DNA of 34,948 nt from an uncultured Mediterranea sp. (GTDB taxonomy: Bacteria > Bacteroidota > Bacteroidia > Bacteroidales > Bacteroidaceae), in NCBI GenBank assembly GCA_945641355.1, contig CALZEQ010000037.1, positions 1 to 34,948 on the forward strand, in the 5' to 3' direction. The position numbers and the translations under genes were made by a program. The notes beneath the pieces were generated by a model. It was not told the DNA's origin, searched no databases, and saw only the letters and a program-made list of their open reading frames with translations. Below, piece by piece: positions 31,542 to 34,948 of the stretch. Positions within the stretch are counted from its first letter, which is position 1. Each line of letters starts with the position of its first letter.

Positions 31542-34500
31542 CTTATTACAAGGAAACAAATCAGTTCAAAGTCATCCAATCCAGTTATACGTTCCTCAAA
31601 GAGTTCACCAACGTAACCATCAAGGAAACTATCCATATCCGACTCTTCCTTTTTGGTGACAATCGACTCTATTGCCTTGCCAAGCAGTTCTGAGTATTTA
31701 CCCATGCGCAAACCGTCACGTGTCTCACGGTTGAACTCGCGGCATAATGCTATGTCTGGCTTTGCCATAGGTTTGCAGAGCAAACGCATTTTGTCGAGCA
31801 AGTCTTTCGGATGCAGGTGGTCAACAAGCACACTGCCATCGTCACGGATATAAACCATGTAGAACGGATGCAATTGGTTCTTGTGGTCGATATTCACACC
31901 AGCGGTACGGTTCTTCAGTACGAAGACAGTGCCAGAAGGTGCTTGCTCGCCTCCCTTTACCACAGCATGAAGTCCAAAAGGAGTATGCTCCACATCATGG
32001 TTGCCGTTAATGTATTCAAGCAAATCCAAGCGAAACTCATTCAGTCCCAAGTCCATGATACTGACACCCGTATTCATTTCCTCTAAGTCCACCACATCCT
32101 CTTGCAGGCGCTCCAGTTGCTTGCGCCTGTATTCCAAGTCATCTTTTTCTTCGGGCGAAAGAGGGTTGTCGTCACCAGTGGCGGTCATGACAGTCACTTT
32201 CATGCGTGACTCTACACGTCCTTTCAGGTTGATGTACTCGTCGAGCGTCATATCAGGCCAGTAGTTCACCAACTGTATCTGTGCATTCTTTGAACCGATA
32301 CGGTCTATACGTCCGAAACGCTGAATGATACGCACCGGATTCCAATGAATGTCGTAGTTGAGCAGATAGTCGCAATCCTGCAAGTTCTGTCCTTCGCTGA
32401 TACAGTCGGTAGCTATCAGCACATCTATTTCCTCCTTCAAATGCGGATAGATAGCTTTACGCTCCTTTGAGATTGGCGAGAAAAGCGTCAAGACTTTGTT
32501 GAAATCCAGTTTCTCATTCAATTTGAGCGTGCTACGAGCTTCCACATCGCCAGTAACTAAAGCCACATTCAGATTCTCCTCTTTTTTGATTCTCTCTGCC
32601 AAACAGTCGTATAGATATTGTGCGGTGTCAGAGAATGCTGTGAAAACGATAACTTTCTTGTTGTTACCGTTGATTGGATGGGCAAACTTCTCTTTCAGGT
32701 CAGTGATGAGCTGCTGGAGTTTGCTGTCATGCTCAGGTGTGATACTCTGGAGCATCAGCAATAGCAGACGGATAATTTCGAGGTCTTCACCGATTTCCTT
32801 CTGCCATGATATATAGTCCATATCCTCCAGGAGGATACGGTTTTTCTTCTTGCCGATAGTGAAGTCCTGTTCATCTTCATCACCGTCAACGCTTTCGTAG
32901 TCATCCACGGAAACACGTTTCTCGCCATTCTGGAAACGCGCGATTGCATCAAGGGTATCCTGCATATAGTCACGGATGCGTATCAAGGTCAGACGGAAAG
33001 AGTTGACTGAGGATTCGAGACGTTTCAGCAACTGCATGTTCATCAGTCGCTGAATACCCTGTTCTCGCTCTTCAATACTCAGGCGATGTCCCATTGTGCT
33101 TTCCTCTTCTCTGTACTTCCAAAGCTTGCTTGAAAGGATAAAGGCGGATGGCGCATAGATAGCCAGATGCAACATCTGCAGCTGTTCGAAGATTTCGTTA
33201 TAGTTGATGGCCGTATCAAGATCTGTCAGATGTGGGCTTCTTGATATTGGCTTCAGACGCTCTGGGAATGTGCCAATGTCGGCTGTGTCGTAATACTGCT
33301 GAATATGCTTCCTGCTTCGGGCAATAGTGACAGCATCAAGCAATTTGAAGAAATCAAAATCGAGCATCCTTAACAGACGTTCTGTTGTTCGTTCCTCTGG
33401 TGGAAGGTCTGCCCAGATGTTATATGCCCCTTGTGCCTGACGGAAAATGTCATCAATTCCCCTGTTAGTCGGCAGTAACTTGTCAAAGGCCTCGGATTCG
33501 CCCTCGTATGCCAGTTGTAGTTGGTTCTTCAGGTCGTTGAAACGATTGTTTACAGGTGTAGCCGACAACATCAGGACTTTGGTCTTCACACCAGAACGGA
33601 TGGCCTTGTTCATCAGTTTGAGATAACGGTTCTCCCTTGGGTTCTCGCCGTTCTCATCAGTTGACACCTTGCCTCCATTGCGGAAATTGTGGCTTTCGTC
33701 TATGACCACGAGGTCGAAGTTTCCCCAGTTTATACGCTCCAAATCAAGGTCGTTGCTCTTACCGCTTTCACGTGAGAGGTCGGTGTGATAAAGTATATCG
33801 TAATTGAATCGGTCACGGGCAAGAGGATTGTTCACATAGTTCTGACGATATGTGTTCCAGTTCTCAAAGAGTTTCTTTGGGCATAGCACCAGTACCGTGC
33901 GGTTACGACTCTCAAAATATTTGATAACGCTCAGTGCCGTGAAGGTCTTTCCCAAACCTACACTATCAGCAAGTATGCAACCGTTGTATTTTTCCAGTTT
34001 ATTGATGATGGCAAGAGCTGCATCACGTTGGAAATTGTATAACTTATTCCAAATGGCTGAGTTCTTGAAGCCCGTTGCTTCCTTTGGGAGTTCGTCTTCG
34101 CTGATGTCCTCCAAAAACTCGTTGAAGATGTTGTAGAGAGCTACAAAATACAGAAATTCAGGGGCATTCTCCTTATATGCGTTACTGATGTTGTCGATTA
34201 CCTCCTCTGTTACGACTTGTAAACGGCTTGTGTCATTCCAGATTTGGTTGAACAAGTCGATGTATGCCCTGGATAACGGAGCTTCTGCCTTCTGAATCAT
34301 TGTATAGGCATTGTTGCCTTTTTCGCAACCGAGGTCAACTGTGGTAAAGCCATTTATTGGTGAGTAACTTGTTTCATCAAGGTTGATGAACCCCATCATC
34401 TGCTCATTGGTCTTGTTTGACTTGAAACAAGCCTTTTCTCTTATCCAATCAGCACATTCGCGGGCGATAGCCTTCTGCGTAAGTTCGTTGCGAAGCTTTA

Positions 34501-34765
34501 CTTCAAATTCTGAACCATAAATGGTACGTTCACGATTCAAACGAGGAATATAGAACTCACGCTGTTGCTTAGGAGTCTTATCGGTTGTGAACGTTGGCGA
34601 AGTGAAGATGAAGCGCAGTTCCTTAATGTCCTTCAAAGCCTCCTTCAGTTCCTGAAAGGCAAAAATGGAGAAACAGGAGGCCGCTATGGACAATCGACTT
34701 CCAACTTTCATCTGCACCACGATGTCGTCTCGCAGTGTTTTGCTTATGTTATTAATCAGCTCCAT
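31538..34765 (-). CDS. SNF2-type helicase with an N-terminal PLD-like domain
   Basis: This 1075-residue protein is the first gene of the five-gene operon. The N-terminal 150 residues (CFSIFAFQELKEALKD, then RFIFTSPTF and a late NGFTTVDLG) resemble the phospholipase D-like domain often fused to such helicases, but no HxK motif is visible, so it is probably not catalytic. The motor has Walker A DSVGLGKT (267-274), motif II VVIDESHNFRN, motif III MLSATPVNNR, and C-terminal motifs including ATDCISEGQNLQDC and RFGRIDRIGSKN. It is an SNF2/superfamily 2 translocase, not a type I R subunit. DISARM DrmD is also a SNF2-type helicase, but the DUF1998 partner of DISARM is absent. A likely role is moving on DNA to recognise or unwind invading DNA together with Mod. 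Confidence 0.88.
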   Translation of the reverse strand: MELINNISKTLRDDIVVQMKVGSRLSIAASCFSIFAFQELKEALKDIKELRFIFTSPTFTTDKTPKQQREFYIPRLNRERTIYGSEFEVKLRNELTQKAIARECADWIREKACFKSNKTNEQMMGFINLDETSYSPINGFTTVDLGCEKGNNAYTMIQKAEAPLSRAYIDLFNQIWNDTSRLQVVTEEVIDNISNAYKENAPEFLYFVALYNIFNEFLEDISEDELPKEATGFKNSAIWNKLYNFQRDAALAIINKLEKYNGCILADSVGLGKTFTALSVIKYFESRNRTVLVLCPKKLFENWNTYRQNYVNNPLARDRFNYDILYHTDLSRESGKSNDLDLERINWGNFDLVVIDESHNFRNGGKVSTDENGENPRENRYLKLMNKAIRSGVKTKVLMLSATPVNNRFNDLKNQLQLAYEGESEAFDKLLPTNRGIDDIFRQAQGAYNIWADLPPEERTTERLLRMLDFDFFKLLDAVTIARSRKHIQQYYDTADIGTFPERLKPISRSPHLTDLDTAINYNEIFEQLQMLHLAIYAPSAFILSSKLWKYREEESTMGHRLSIEEREQGIQRLMNMQLLKRLESSVNSFRLTLIRIRDYMQDTLDAIARFQNGEKRVSVDDYESVDGDEDEQDFTIGKKKNRILLEDMDYISWQKEIGEDLEIIRLLLLMLQSITPEHDSKLQQLITDLKEKFAHPINGNNKKVIVFTAFSDTAQYLYDCLAERIKKEENLNVALVTGDVEARSTLKLNEKLDFNKVLTLFSPISKERKAIYPHLKEEIDVLIATDCISEGQNLQDCDYLLNYDIHWNPVRIIQRFGRIDRIGSKNAQIQLVNYWPDMTLDEYINLKGRVESRMKVTVMTATGDDNPLSPEEKDDLEYRRKQLERLQEDVVDLEEMNTGVSIMDLGLNEFRLDLLEYINGNHDVEHTPFGLHAVVKGGEQAPSGTVFVLKNRTAGVNIDHKNQLHPFYMVYIRDDGSVLVDHLHPKDLLDKMRLLCKPMAKPDIALCREFNRETRDGLRMGKYSELLGKAIESIVTKKEESDMDSFLDGYVGELFEERITGLDDFELICFLVIR

Positions 34766-34777
34766 CTAAACAACAGA

Positions 34778-34836
34778 AACTCCCAACGCAGTGTCTCGAT
34801 AGGCGACCAAGCCTTTTTTTACACTACGAGGGAGTT
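34778..34836 (-). promoter_or_regulatory. Leader hairpin upstream of the five-gene operon
   Basis: Two imperfect arms (34778-34794 and 34821-34836) pair over about 15 positions, and an inner AGGC/GCCT stem lies beside a run of seven T residues on the plus strand. The element lies 13 bases before the helicase start codon on the minus strand, so it would form in the mRNA leader and could mask translation or attenuate transcription. No clear -7 box is seen in 34837-34948. Confidence 0.35.
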
Positions 34837-34948
34837 CCATTATTATTTGTTTGCCTTTTACGAAACGGTCTTTTTATCGAGGATATCCATTCATCTCTTC
34901 CTAAGAGACGTAGGGAATCAAAAAATCATTGATAATTCTCGTTTTACG

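Noticed and set aside
24795..34765. DISARM identity for the five-gene operon
   Set aside because: A SNF2 helicase and a methyltransferase are present, but no DUF1998 protein or DrmA-type helicase is visible, and Res and Mod have type III features.

Overview
The window looks like accessory DNA of a Bacteroidales bacterium (Bacteroides, Phocaeicola, Prevotella or a relative; I cannot resolve the genus). Supporting signs are a 'smalltalk' peptide, a DUF4248 protein and a VirE_N/BT4734-type primase-helicase, which belong to a known Bacteroidales cluster. Several genes are also preceded by Bacteroidetes-type TAnnTTTG -7 boxes, a BspA-type leucine-rich-repeat remnant is present, and most genes lack strong Shine-Dalgarno sites. 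I found no rRNA, tRNA or CRISPR array.

Layout. (1) 1-1.5 kb: a leftward operon of small genes (DUF4248, a Gly/Ser-tailed hypothetical, a small membrane protein, smalltalk) ending at a strong terminator. (2) 1.5-2.0 kb: a repeat-rich regulatory gap. (3) 2.0-3.95 kb: two GC-rich, translationally coupled genes of unknown function. (4) 3.97-12.74 kb: an AT-richer, phase-variable type I restriction-modification locus. It holds a tyrosine recombinase, a silent hsdS in opposite orientation, a silent hsdS half-gene, the expressed hsdS, a decayed KilA-N gene, hsdM and hsdR. (5) 13.1-16.8 kb: a GC-rich rightward operon with a hypothetical gene, a small sigma-70-like factor, another hypothetical and the primase-helicase. 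(6) 16.9-18.7 kb: terminator, long repeats, a BspA fragment with a small partner, and a DUF2188 gene. (7) 18.9-24.7 kb: two defence cassettes in tandem, an AAA15 ATPase plus RloB pair (RloAB/AbiL-like) and a Gabija-like OLD nuclease plus UvrD helicase pair whose helicase carries an in-frame TAG. (8) 24.8-34.8 kb: a tightly packed leftward five-gene operon with SNF2-type helicase, DUF4391 protein, type III-like Mod, a membrane-anchored pentapeptide-repeat protein with a TIR/deoxyribosyltransferase-like C-terminus, and type III-like Res.

The window is therefore a defence island stacked next to a plasmid/phage-like replication module. A 45-bp sequence is perfectly repeated at 1680-1724 and 16959-17003, and an inverted copy runs off the window start. 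These copies lie at the borders of the modules and suggest modular gain or exchange.

The most novel-looking item is the five-gene operon, because a possible membrane effector sits between mod and res and a second motor plus DUF4391 lie upstream. Also notable are the invertible hsdS set, the unusual P-loop of the GajA-like protein, the broken gajB-like gene, and a long nested hairpin between the small genes at the left end.
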